NCBI GenBank assembly: GCA_046349915.1
Contig: JAXMBL010000003.1
Location: 496,001 to 560,000 of the forward strand
Length of the DNA stretch: 64,000 bases
Source of the DNA: CAIXSC01 sp046349915
GTDB lineage: Bacteria; Planctomycetota; Planctomycetia; Pirellulales; Pirellulaceae
Reading direction: 5' to 3'
Shown here: one piece after another, positions 32,969 to 41,406 of the stretch
Layout of the letters: every line of letters begins with the position of its first letter
Position numbering within the stretch: position 1 is the stretch's first letter
The notes under the pieces: model-generated
What the model saw: only the letters and a program-made list of their open reading frames with translations
The model's database searches: none
Told to the model about the DNA's origin: nothing
Position numbers and translations under genes: made by a program

Positions 32969-35105
32969 TGGCGACCGGACGGCTGGCGTAGGTGGTCTTC
33001 ATCACGAAGTTGACCGAGACGTTGGCCATCACCGCTGCCTGTTGACGTTCGACCGACGCCGCATCCGCGGCCGCCTTCAGCACAATGTGTCCCTGGGTTG
33101 CGCCGCCGGCGAGCAAGGTCTTGGAGGCCTTGTCATCGACGGTGACTCCTGGCGGGAGAGTGTTGCCAAAGATACTGCCGAGATGCTGATAGACCATCTC
33201 CAGCGTGACATTCGCGTTGAAATCGGGGCCGCGATCGATCGTCACGTCAATCTTGCGCGACTCGCCTGGCTTCAAAGTGATGTCATACTCGCTGAGCTGC
33301 ACGCCTCGAATATCGCCATACCCCATGACCGCGACGGCGTGCGCGTCGACAGGCCAATGGCCGCGGCCGCCGCCGGGCAAATAGATTTCTTGGTACGGAA
33401 CCGCTCGCGATTCAAGCCTCTTGGTCTGACCGTCGGGCATTGTATGCGAAGCGGCGCCAATGATCGTCACATTGGCGAGTGACAAGGGAGCGTCATGGTC
33501 GGCTTCCAAGACGATGCAGCCATCGACCGACTTGTCGGCCAGGATGCGTCCGCATGCGGCGGTGACGCCTTGAGGCAAGCCCTCCACTCGCAAATCAACG
33601 GGGCCTGTGAAGCCTCCTTTTCGCTCCACTCGACAATAGATGACTCCACAGCCGCCGGGCGTCACCTGAGTTTTGTCGGTATCCATGTAGAGTTCAAAGT
33701 ACGGGGCGCTCCGCTGCACCGTCAGGAAGTACGGAAACGCGGCCCCGCCTCGCAGATGGACGTCGCGGACTTCCAGCCAATACTTGCCGTCGGCCGGCGC
33801 CGTCCAGTTTTCGATCCAGGAGTCCGAGTGAGTGCGTTTGCCCTGGCGAGCGTCATCGTTGACGGCCAATTGCTGGCCTTTCTCGTTGAGCACTCGGAGG
33901 TGCGAGTCGAGGCTCGAGCGTTGTCGTCGCGCGATAATCTCGAACGTCAACGACTCGCCTTTCTTCGCCTCGAACGCATAGTAATCGACGTCCGCGTCGG
34001 ATTCGATGCGACCGTTCAGGCCTGAGGGGACGGCGAGCAGTTGAGCTTTATCGGCCGAGTTATTCTCGGTCGTCGCTTCCAAGGTCAGCGGCAAATCGGA
34101 GACGACCAGAGGGATAGGGTCGGTAAGATCGGCGCCCATCGGGAGCCGCAACGTCTGGAGTCCGACGGGCGTTTCCATGGGCGCGATGCACTCGACCGTC
34201 ATCGGCGCCGCGGGCAATTGATAACCCACCAACTCGATTGGCGACGACTGGCCGCGAGCCACGGCCAACGGAAAGACGGTCTCGATGAACGGCCGCGAGT
34301 GGGCTTCGATGCAGTATTCCCAGTACTGATTCCCCTCGTAACGCACATCGCGAATCTCCAGCAAATACTCGCCCGCATGTTCGAAGCGATAGCTCAACAA
34401 CGGATCGCCGAAGAAATGATTGTCGCTCGCCGCCAACGTGCTGCCGGCCGCGTTTCGCACGGTAAGAATGGGATCGCTATGGTTTTGCAGGTCGTGGATG
34501 CGATCTTGAAGTCGCGACGATCGAACATGGAACGTGAATGCCTGTCCCGCCTCGACGCGGAACTTAAAGAAATCAACGTCTTCGGCCTTCTCGATCGTGC
34601 CGCAAATCGCGGCGGGTAAAGTGATCAATTGAGCTTGGTCGGCGCGATCGTTGGCGGATGATTCCGACACAACGGGATCGCGTACGACGACCAATTGCCC
34701 CACCGTACTGGCGCCTTGAGGCGTGCCTATACGGAAATCTCGCACGCCAGGAATCGCATCGGCAGCGGCAGTGAACCGAACCTTGAGCGTCGTGAGGTCG
34801 GGCTTCTTCTTGCCGTCTTCCGGGGGAGGAGGAGGCAGAATGACTTCACCACTCACCCCGCCGCCGCTCACCATCACTTCGTAGGCGCCCGCCAGAGAAT
34901 AGCGAGATTGAATGGCGAGCTCGGAGGAGGCGCCGGCCTGGACCGCCACCGGCTTGACGCTCATCACCATGGGGTAGGAAAGTTGAGCGGAGGCGGTTGG
35001 CGGTAGACCTGCAACCAAGACTGTCAGCGCCAGCGACGAGACGATTGAGCAAGCATTCATGACGTCACGGGCTTGGCTCGTCCAACGGAAGCGGGACCAA
35101 CTCAT
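32928..35105 (-). CDS. Large secreted PPC-domain protein
   Basis: A 725-residue exported protein. Start ATG at 35105 has TAGGAG nine bases upstream; a signal segment (MNACSIVSSLALTVLVAGLP) follows an Arg-rich lead. Two bacterial pre-peptidase C-terminal (PPC) domains are visible: DRADQAQLITLPAAICGTIE with KAEDVDFFKFRVEAGQAFTF, and NNSADKAQLLAVPSGLNGRI with ESDADVDYYAFEAKKGESLT. Beta-sandwich regions follow. There is no protease domain. Typical of planctomycete extracellular proteins; binding or structural role is inferred. The 3' ends of this gene and ugd overlap by 41 bp. Confidence 0.8.
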   Translation of the reverse strand: MSWSRFRWTSQARDVMNACSIVSSLALTVLVAGLPPTASAQLSYPMVMSVKPVAVQAGASSELAIQSRYSLAGAYEVMVSGGGVSGEVILPPPPPEDGKKKPDLTTLKVRFTAAADAIPGVRDFRIGTPQGASTVGQLVVVRDPVVSESSANDRADQAQLITLPAAICGTIEKAEDVDFFKFRVEAGQAFTFHVRSSRLQDRIHDLQNHSDPILTVRNAAGSTLAASDNHFFGDPLLSYRFEHAGEYLLEIRDVRYEGNQYWEYCIEAHSRPFIETVFPLAVARGQSSPIELVGYQLPAAPMTVECIAPMETPVGLQTLRLPMGADLTDPIPLVVSDLPLTLEATTENNSADKAQLLAVPSGLNGRIESDADVDYYAFEAKKGESLTFEIIARRQRSSLDSHLRVLNEKGQQLAVNDDARQGKRTHSDSWIENWTAPADGKYWLEVRDVHLRGGAAFPYFLTVQRSAPYFELYMDTDKTQVTPGGCGVIYCRVERKGGFTGPVDLRVEGLPQGVTAACGRILADKSVDGCIVLEADHDAPLSLANVTIIGAASHTMPDGQTKRLESRAVPYQEIYLPGGGRGHWPVDAHAVAVMGYGDIRGVQLSEYDITLKPGESRKIDVTIDRGPDFNANVTLEMVYQHLGSIFGNTLPPGVTVDDKASKTLLAGGATQGHIVLKAAADAASVERQQAAVMANVSVNFVMKTTYASRPVAITVVKSPDQSSGK

Positions 35106-35186
35106 GGCGGGAAGCTCCTAGGCAGGTGGGAACGGACCCCTAGATTCTAATCCAATCCCCGGCCTCGAGGACACCGTAGTTTCCCC

Positions 35187-35249
35187 GTAGCGGAATTCGC
35201 AAGAATTCCGACCGTCTGTGATCGTAGCGGAATTCGCCAGAATTCCGAC
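35187..35249. repeat. Two GGAATTC hairpin repeats
   Basis: Copies GTAGCGGAATTCGCAAGAAT... at 35187-35212 and GTAGCGGAATTCGCCAGAAT... at 35224-35249. Each can fold GCGGAATTC against GAATTCCG and holds two GAATTC sites. The second copy begins, in minus-strand direction, on the last base of the EamA stop codon. Confidence 0.85.
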
Positions 35250-36136
35250 TATCGTCGAGTGGCGACGTAGCGAGTGACCAAGCCGACCAGGATCAGGCCG
35301 CCGCCGGCGAGCGTCCACCAGGCGGGGGCCAAGCCCCACGCGACATACACCCAGACAGGGACCAAGATTGGTTCAAGCAAGCCGACGCCCGACGCCTGAT
35401 GCCCTGGAAGCACTCGCAGGCCTTTCGCAAACAGGACGTACGGGAGCCCCATTTGGAACATGCCGAAGCCGGCGAGCAGCACCCATTGGATGCCGGACGG
35501 CCAGTGCTCGACATCGGCCAGATTCCACGAGAGGAGCAGGGCGGTGGTCAGATGGTTGACGGCGACAAGCCACGCCGAGTCGATGCTGCGAAGTTGTCGG
35601 AGCGAGAGCACGACGCCCGCGTAAAAGACGCCCGAAGCCAGTCCCCAGAGAACCGCTTCCAATCCCTCCCCGTGCGACTCAAAGGTCAGGATCACGCCGA
35701 CGCCCGCGGCGCATAGTCCGACAAGCAGCCAGTCGAGCGCATGGGCATGCTCGCGGAAGACGAACACGCCGACGATGAGAACCCAGACGGGCGAAGTGCT
35801 TTGGAGCCAGATGGCGTTGGTTGGCGAGCCTTTGACGATCGCGGTCAAATAGGTGTAATTCATCAAGGCGAAGCAGGCGATCATCGGCAACAGTTTCCAG
35901 GTCCAGACCGGTTTGCGGACCATGGGCAAGAGGATGATCGAAGCAAAGGCGGCTCGCCAAAAGGCCAGCAACGGCCCGGGCCAACCCGCGAAGTAAGGCG
36001 CCTTCGCGAAAAAACCGCCGCTGCTCCACAGAATTCCCGCCAACGCGACGCACAAGACGGCTCGTCGAAACGCTTGCGGGTCGGTCTCCGGAAGAACTTG
36101 AGCTGGAGGTGGAGGGGAGGGGGACGCGTTGGTCAC
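35249..36136 (-). CDS. EamA/DMT family transporter
   Basis: A drug/metabolite-type transporter with ten membrane helices in two homologous halves (VLCVALAGILWSSGGFFAKA opening the first; LEAVLWGLASGVFYAGVVLS the second). It is probably an inner-membrane exporter; substrate unknown. The upstream frame has no clear ribosome-binding site. GTG at 36136 (VTNASPSPPPP) is preferred because GGTGGAG lies upstream, while an in-frame start at 36226 would add an Arg-rich tail. The TAG stop coincides with the edge of a hairpin repeat. Confidence 0.85.
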   Translation of the reverse strand: MTNASPSPPPPAQVLPETDPQAFRRAVLCVALAGILWSSGGFFAKAPYFAGWPGPLLAFWRAAFASIILLPMVRKPVWTWKLLPMIACFALMNYTYLTAIVKGSPTNAIWLQSTSPVWVLIVGVFVFREHAHALDWLLVGLCAAGVGVILTFESHGEGLEAVLWGLASGVFYAGVVLSLRQLRSIDSAWLVAVNHLTTALLLSWNLADVEHWPSGIQWVLLAGFGMFQMGLPYVLFAKGLRVLPGHQASGVGLLEPILVPVWVYVAWGLAPAWWTLAGGGLILVGLVTRYVATRR

Positions 36137-36472
36137 AAAACGAAAAACTCCACCGCCGCGAGAACGCTGATCGTACGCCACTTCAAACGAGCGGCACATT
36201 CTGTCAGTCTTCGGCGTTCGGAACAATACGTAGCCTGCTCGCTACGTAGCCCGCTCGCTTCGCGAGCGGACCCGCCGCGTGACGAGCGTGCGCCGTCGGC
36301 CCTTGGTGCGGGTCTTTTTCTGTAATGGACAGCTTGTACGCGGTGCGGCGGATCGTCTCGCGAAGCGAGACGGCAACGTAGCCCAGCAAGCCGCCGAATT
36401 CGCTCTGGCGTTGTTTCCACGCCCCTGCTAATCTCCGCGCGCTTTTCGAAAATCTTTAGGGAGTTTTGCGCG
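36137..36472. other. Divergent intergenic region with composite repeat, 336 bp
   Basis: Holds the type II composite repeat at 36246-36382, then about 90 bp that should include the promoter and ribosome-binding site of the secreted protein beginning at 36473. No gene supported. Confidence 0.55.
36246..36382. repeat. Type II composite palindromic repeat
   Basis: Starts GTAGCCCGCTCGCTTCGCGA and ends GTCTCGCGAAGCGAGACGGC, two hairpins flanking a shared middle (CGCCGTCGGCCCTTGG, CTGTAATGGA, CAGCTTGTACGCGGTGCGGC). It closely matches 61667-61798 over about 130 bp. Confidence 0.9.
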
Positions 36473-37591
36473 ATGATGCGAATTTCCTCGGTCGGCTGGG
36501 GGATGCTGGTTTGGGTCGCTTGCGTGGCGGCGACAAGTGACGCTGCGCCGCCTAACTTCTCGTTCATTCCCTTCAAACGAGTCGATGTCGATCCAAAAAA
36601 GACGTACGAATTGACCGAACAGAACGGTCCATGGATGGTCTACGCCACCTCGTTCACGGGCGAAGGCGCGGAATCTCAAGCCCATGAACTGGTGCTTGAA
36701 TTGCGGCAACGCTTCAAGATCCCCGCCTACATTCATCGTCGGCACTACGACTACACCGACCCCGTCACGGGACTCGGCGTGAATCGTTACGGCGAGGCGA
36801 AGAAGATGAAACATGTCAGCGCCAAAGCGTACGACGAAATCGCGGTCATGGTGGGCAACTACCAAGACCTGGAAGACCCAGAGCTCCAGAAGACGTTGCA
36901 GAAGATCAAGTACGCGCGTCCCGAATCGCTCGACATCACGAAACGCAAGAAGTCGAACCAGAAGTACGCGGGCTGGCGGTATTTCTCGCAATTGGTCAGT
37001 CCCAATGAAGAGCAAAAGACCAAAGGCCTGATGGGGAACGCCTTCGCCACTCGCAATCCTCTGCGTCCCGACGAGAATCAATCCCTGCGCGGTCTCGACC
37101 CGCTCGTGTTGGAAATGAACAAGGACGCCGAATTCAGTTTGCTCAAGAGCAAGGGCAAATTCAGCGTGAAGGTGGCCACCTTCAAGGGCATCACCACCAT
37201 GAAGCTCGACGAGATCGCCAAATACGAACGTGGTTCGTTGCGGGGAAAACTCGAGGAAGCGGCGTTCAAGGCGAATAAGTTGGCGGCGGCTCTGCGCGAG
37301 CAAGGCGTGGAAGCCTATGAATTCCACGACCGTAACGAGAGCATTGTCTGCGTGGGGAGTTTTGATTCGGTAGGTACGCCGCGCGAGGATGGCAAGACGG
37401 AGATCAATCCCGCGATCTATCAGGTCATGCAACGCTTCGGGGCGGAGCAGAAAAACCTCCCCGGCCAGGCGTCGGTGGGGCTCGCCCCCCGCACGCTGAA
37501 GGGCATCTCGTTTGACGTCCAACCCGTGCCTGTCGAAGTGCCGCGAGTTTCGATCGCCGCGACCTATGCTCGGGGCCCGCTGCGCGACTAA
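36473..37591 (+). CDS. Secreted planctomycete protein, possibly SPOR-like, unknown function
   Basis: A 372-residue exported protein with signal peptide (MMRISSVGWGMLVWVACVAA, TSDAA). The central part (PWMVYATSFTGEGAESQAHE, LVLELRQRFKIPAYIHRRHY) has the beta-alpha-beta pattern of SPOR-type peptidoglycan-binding domains, and a second unit near the C-terminus (KANKLAAALREQGVEAYEFH, then SIVCVGSFDS) looks the same. I could not assign the family with certainty. ATG start is at 36473; a second ATG follows directly. Confidence 0.7.
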   Translation: MMRISSVGWGMLVWVACVAATSDAAPPNFSFIPFKRVDVDPKKTYELTEQNGPWMVYATSFTGEGAESQAHELVLELRQRFKIPAYIHRRHYDYTDPVTGLGVNRYGEAKKMKHVSAKAYDEIAVMVGNYQDLEDPELQKTLQKIKYARPESLDITKRKKSNQKYAGWRYFSQLVSPNEEQKTKGLMGNAFATRNPLRPDENQSLRGLDPLVLEMNKDAEFSLLKSKGKFSVKVATFKGITTMKLDEIAKYERGSLRGKLEEAAFKANKLAAALREQGVEAYEFHDRNESIVCVGSFDSVGTPREDGKTEINPAIYQVMQRFGAEQKNLPGQASVGLAPRTLKGISFDVQPVPVEVPRVSIAATYARGPLRD

Positions 37592-37612
37592 GCCCTTGCG
37601 AAAAAAAGCAAC

Positions 37613-37826
37613 GTACGACGGACTTCCAGTCCGTCGATCAACGCCCAAGCAGAGCGGTGGTGGGGTAGGTTTGCAACCTGCCCAGCATTTCTCCGGCAAG
37701 CCGGGCAGGTTGAAAACCTGCCCCACGGGTTAACAACCGTTATACGACGGACTTCTAGTCCGTCGATCGGCTGACCGCTCACGAAGTGAGCGGGCTACTC
37801 ATGTACGACGGACTTCTAGTCCGTCG
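37613..37826. repeat. Mixed cluster of five intergenic hairpin repeats
   Basis: GACGGACT-family palindromes at 37613-37636, 37742-37765 and 37803-37826; a GGGCAGGTT hairpin pair at 37661-37683 and 37703-37726; and a GCTCACGAAGTGAGC hairpin at 37773-37798. All lie in one convergent gap, and no gene is supported in it. Confidence 0.9.
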
Positions 37827-37855
37827 ATCCGAGGCCTCAACACCAATCCCACCCC

Positions 37856-38311
37856 TCAGAGCGGCTGGCCGACATAGTGTTCCAGAATCGCGCGTAATTC
37901 CGCTCGGTGATTTCGCCAAGCGATGAATCGTCCTCGCAAGGCTTGCAGCGGCGAGGGATCGGCCTCGGGCAACAGCAGAGCGCCTCCCGGAAATTCCCGC
38001 CAGCCGGCGATGGAGCTCCACGGGATCCGCAGAGTGCGTCCGAGTACGGTTTCGGAGACGCCGCTGTAACTCAACTCCCAGGTCACGGGGAGCCAGATTC
38101 GCCAGCCTGCGACGGCGAGTGCGATTGCGGCGAGTACACCCGAGGCGGGGCTGGCGAGTTTCCAGCCGACGACGGCGGCGATCAAGGTGATCGCCAGCAA
38201 GGTCGGACCTGCACGCCATGCGTCGTCGCGCACGGGCCAGTTGACTACTCGCACGTCAGGCGGAGCAACTCGCAGGGCTTGGCTGATATCCGGACGACTC
38301 GTGGAACCCAT
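37856..38311 (-). CDS. Small two-helix membrane protein
   Basis: A 151-residue protein with two membrane helices (PTLLAITLIAAVVGWKLASP and VLAAIALAVAGWRIWLPVTW) followed by a beta-rich cytoplasmic part (LSYSGVSETVLGRTLRIPWS, SIAGWREFPGGALLLPE), resembling bacterial PH-like domains of membrane proteins. Function unknown. It lies 84 bp downstream of the next gene, in the same direction, and may form an operon with it and the M20 gene. Confidence 0.7.
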   Translation of the reverse strand: MGSTSRPDISQALRVAPPDVRVVNWPVRDDAWRAGPTLLAITLIAAVVGWKLASPASGVLAAIALAVAGWRIWLPVTWELSYSGVSETVLGRTLRIPWSSIAGWREFPGGALLLPEADPSPLQALRGRFIAWRNHRAELRAILEHYVGQPL

Positions 38312-38395
38312 GAAGTCAGTATAGTTCGTCCAGGCCGCCGCCGCGCCGCTTCGTGCGGTGGGAATCTCCCGAGCTCTTTGTATGGCGGCTGTTCA

Positions 38396-38752
38396 CTACG
38401 ATTCGAGTAGGTCGGGCTTGTAATTCGCGCCGCCGATCGAGCCGCGTAGCAGGATGAAGAAGGTGCCGTAGACGCCGAGTGCGGCGACCAGGGCGGCGCC
38501 TAGGCAGGCGAGGAAGTGGTCGCGCATGAGGACTAGCGCCGGCGGTTCAGCACTCTTCGGCACTTTTCGCTCCACCGGCCCGCCCGAAACCGCCTGCTCG
38601 CGCGCTTCTTCGCGCCAATCGTCCCACTCGGCCTGAGCGTCGGCGGTGCCGTAAGTGCGAATCGCGCCTGCTCTTGCCCATAACATGGCGGCCATAACGC
38701 TCGCCACGACGAGCACTAATCCTAGCCAACCGAGAATCGCCGCTCGACTCAT
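38396..38752 (-). CDS. Small two-helix membrane protein
   Basis: A 118-residue protein. The ATG at 38752 (MSRAAILGWLGLVLVVASVM) is preceded by GGGGGTGACAGT, better support than the in-frame start 13 codons upstream. Helices: residues about 5-25 and 85-110 (HFLACLGAALVAALGVYGTF). A charged segment (AQAEWDDWREEAREQ) lies between them. No family was recognised. The gap to the upstream M20 gene is 40 bp. Confidence 0.68.
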   Translation of the reverse strand: MSRAAILGWLGLVLVVASVMAAMLWARAGAIRTYGTADAQAEWDDWREEAREQAVSGGPVERKVPKSAEPPALVLMRDHFLACLGAALVAALGVYGTFFILLRGSIGGANYKPDLLES

Positions 38753-38792
38753 ACTGTCACCCCCCGCAACTTGGCGGGCAAATTCACGCAAC

Positions 38793-40160
38793 TCATCTCA
38801 TCAACTCGAGGACTGCTAGCGTCATGGCGACGATGCCGGTCTCCAATGTCGGTTCCGCATCGGGGTAGAATAGGGCGGAATGCAGCGAAGGGGGATCTTG
38901 TCCGAGTTCCTTGTAGCGATCGAGTCGCTTCGCCTCGACGGCGCCCAGGCGGAACATCAGAATCGGTACGCCCGCTTTACCGAACCGACTAAAGTCCTCG
39001 CCGCCCATCGACTGCTCCGCGGGCGAGACCTTGTCCGCGCCAAACGACTTGCGGAACACGTCGTCGATTCTCGCGGACAACTTGTCGTCGTTGTACAGCG
39101 CGGGGGTTCCCTCGGTCACCTTGATCGTTGGCTCGGGAGCGCGTGCGCCCGCCGCCACCGCCTTGGCTTTCCGTTCGATGGCCTTGAGCAACTGCGAGCG
39201 AACCTCGTCCGAGTAGCTGCGGACGGTGAGCTGCAATTGGCAAGCGTCGCCGATAATGTTGTGTTTCGTGCCTCCATGGATCGAGCCGACCGTGATCACC
39301 GCGGGTTCGGTCGGCTTGATCTCGCGACTGACGATCGTCTGCAAGGCCATGATCAGTTCGGCCGCTTGGACGATGGGGTCGACGGTGGTATGCGGATACG
39401 CGCCGTGTCCTCCCTTACCCTTCACGGTGATATCGACGCTGTCGGTGTTGGCGAGCGAAAAACCGGCTCGCACTCCTACCTGCCCAGCAGCCAAGGCCGC
39501 GTCGACATGTTGAGCGAGCGCGTAGTCGGGTTTGGGGAAGCGTTTGAAGAGCCCATCGTCGAGCATGGCTTGAGCTCCGAGCACGCGTTCTTCCGCGGGT
39601 TGGCCGATCAGCATCGCCGTCCCTTTCCACTGCGATTTGTGCGTCGCCAAATATTGAGCAACGCCGACCAGCGTGGTGATATGGATGTCGTGGCCGCAGG
39701 CATGCATGACGCCCACGTCCACCCCGGAAGCATCGGGCACTTTGACTTGGGAAGCGTAGGCGAGTCCCGTTTGTTCGACGACAGGCAATGCATCGAGGTC
39801 GGTTCGCAGCATGACGGTGGGGCCCGGTCCATTTTTCATGATCGCGACCACGCCATGACCGCCAACGCCCGTGGTGACCTCGAATCCCGCCTCTCGCCAC
39901 AGTTTGGCCAGCCGCTCCGCCGTCGTCTTTTCGTGCAGCGACAACTCGGGGTGAGCATGAAAGTCGCGATAGACCGTAATCAGGGACTCTAATTGTCCTC
40001 GAGTCCATGCGCGAACGCTGTCATGCGGTTCGGCCGCCGTTGCCGGCATTCGGCCCGTTAAGCCAGCGCCGAACAGCATGAGTCCCCCGACGGCAGCGAC
40101 CACCAGCATGGAGCGAACATTCGCAAGTGTACGAGCTAACCAACCTTCCGCGGTTCGCAT
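38793..40160 (-). CDS. M20 family amidohydrolase, exported
   Basis: A 455-residue metallopeptidase-type hydrolase. ATG at 40160 is chosen for the TTAGGAG ribosome-binding site upstream; the frame is open 40 codons further. An N-terminal signal or anchor (SMLVVAAVGGLMLFGAGLTG) indicates export. MHACGHDIH and GQPAEERVLGAQAML carry the metal ligands and catalytic glutamate of the hippurate-hydrolase/IAA-amino-acid branch; MLRTDLDALPV and GGHGAYPH complete the family pattern. Members cleave N-acyl amino acids; the substrate here is not known. Confidence 0.9.
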   Translation of the reverse strand: MRTAEGWLARTLANVRSMLVVAAVGGLMLFGAGLTGRMPATAAEPHDSVRAWTRGQLESLITVYRDFHAHPELSLHEKTTAERLAKLWREAGFEVTTGVGGHGVVAIMKNGPGPTVMLRTDLDALPVVEQTGLAYASQVKVPDASGVDVGVMHACGHDIHITTLVGVAQYLATHKSQWKGTAMLIGQPAEERVLGAQAMLDDGLFKRFPKPDYALAQHVDAALAAGQVGVRAGFSLANTDSVDITVKGKGGHGAYPHTTVDPIVQAAELIMALQTIVSREIKPTEPAVITVGSIHGGTKHNIIGDACQLQLTVRSYSDEVRSQLLKAIERKAKAVAAGARAPEPTIKVTEGTPALYNDDKLSARIDDVFRKSFGADKVSPAEQSMGGEDFSRFGKAGVPILMFRLGAVEAKRLDRYKELGQDPPSLHSALFYPDAEPTLETGIVAMTLAVLELMR

Positions 40161-40747
40161 GGCGACAGCTCCTAAGTCATGGACGGCTCCGCGCTCCAAC
40201 ATTGGAAAGCAGAGAGTCCCACGACTATAAGCAATCGCTGTCCCCGTGCCAGTCCACACTGGACAACGCCAGCTTCGCAACGTTGAAACACGAATGGCGG
40301 TTGACCACGAATCAGGCGAATCGCACGAATCCGGAAAAAGGGGAGGAAACGGTCGGGCGTCTTTGCGTCTTCTCGGTTCGTCCCTGGTTCAGGCCGTTAT
40401 AGCCCGTCGCTTACCGCGAACTCAGTTCCGAAATCCCATTCGTTGGATTCGAGCGATTCGTGGTCCACCTTACCACCGACAGGTTCGTGGACGAGTTCGC
40501 AGAGAAGAGCAACCGGAAGTTGGTTGACCACGAATTGTGCGAATCGTACGAATCTAGGAAAAGGGAGGGAATCCGTAGAGCGTCTTCGAGTATTCTCGGC
40601 TCGTCCCAACTTCAGACCGTTACAGCCTCTCGAGTACCGCGAGCTTATAGTTCCGAAACCCCATTCGTTAGATTCGAGCGATTCGTGGTCCACTCACCAC
40701 TAACCGGGTTCGTGGTCGCACTCTCGGATCGTCGCGAATTCAGGCCG
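40161..40747. other. Intergenic region with MITE-like pair, 587 bp
   Basis: Between the M20 gene (start at 40160) and the pyrophosphatase gene (stop at 40748), both minus strand. Frames here are out of phase with each other and repeat-derived; no gene is supported. Confidence 0.55.
40300..40693. mobile_element. Two diverged MITE-like elements with terminal inverted repeats
   Basis: Copies at 40300-40468 and 40523-40693, about 170 bp each. Both begin GTTGACCACGAAT...GCGAATCG and end GATTCGAGCGATTCGTGGTC plus CAC, giving imperfect inverted termini of about 25 bp. Neither codes for protein. A related 'ATTCGTGGTCCAC' end is at 45468-45480. Names as MITE are inference from structure; no transposase was seen in the window. 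Confidence 0.6.
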
Positions 40748-41371
40748 CTACGGCCAGCGACCTGCCGCGACGATGTCGAGCAACCGCGGGACAAAGCATC
40801 GCACCGCCCGCGCTCGATGGCTCAACACGCCTTTCACGGCGGCGCTCAGTTGTCCAAACGTTTGGTGGTACTCAACCAGTTCAAACATCGGGTCGTAACC
40901 AAAACCGCCTTCGCCGTGGCGCGAATCTCGAATGCGGCCGTGGCAATGTCCTTCGCAGTCGACCAGCACTTCGCCCGCCGGATTCGACAGCGTCATGTGG
41001 CAGACGTAGTAGGCGCCGCGCCGTTCGGCGGGGATGCCCGCGAGTTTTTGCAGCAACAAATCGTTGTTGGATTCATCGGTCGCGCCGGGGCCCGAAAAGC
41101 GGGCTGAGTGGACGCCGGGCGCACCTCCTAGTGCTTCGACGCACAGCCCGCTGTCCTCGCCCAGCACCCAATGTCCCAGGTGAACGGCTTGCTGACAGGC
41201 CTTCTTGGCGGCGTTCTCGGCGAACGTCGTCCCATCCTCGACGACGTCCAGGGCGTTGGGAAAATCGGCGAGTGTGCGGAGGTCGAAACCGTGCGGCGCG
41301 AGCAACTCGACGAGTTCCCCGATTTTCTTGCGATTGCGACTACCAACAACCAAAATGCGGCGGACGCTCAT
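40748..41371 (-). CDS. rdgB: XTP/dITP diphosphatase (RdgB/HAM1 family)
   Basis: A 207-residue house-cleaning nucleotide pyrophosphatase removing dITP, XTP and ITP. VVGSRNRKKIGELVELLAP (residues 8-26) is the SxNxxK nucleotide-binding motif, EDSGLCVEALGGAPGVHSAR the conserved Mg2+/base-recognition block, and GFGYDPMF the family C-terminal signature. Length is typical. It follows the exported esterase by 35 bp in the same direction. Confidence 0.95.
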   Translation of the reverse strand: MSVRRILVVGSRNRKKIGELVELLAPHGFDLRTLADFPNALDVVEDGTTFAENAAKKACQQAVHLGHWVLGEDSGLCVEALGGAPGVHSARFSGPGATDESNNDLLLQKLAGIPAERRGAYYVCHMTLSNPAGEVLVDCEGHCHGRIRDSRHGEGGFGYDPMFELVEYHQTFGQLSAAVKGVLSHRARAVRCFVPRLLDIVAAGRWP

Positions 41372-41406
41372 ACCGACCTAACTCCATGACCAATTTCATC
41401 GACCGA

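Noticed and set aside
36428..37726. 432-codon minus-strand frame
   Set aside because: Antisense to the secreted protein gene with signal peptide and running into repeats.
40300..40693. A complete insertion sequence
   Set aside because: No transposase frame exists between the inverted ends; only MITE-like structure is supported.
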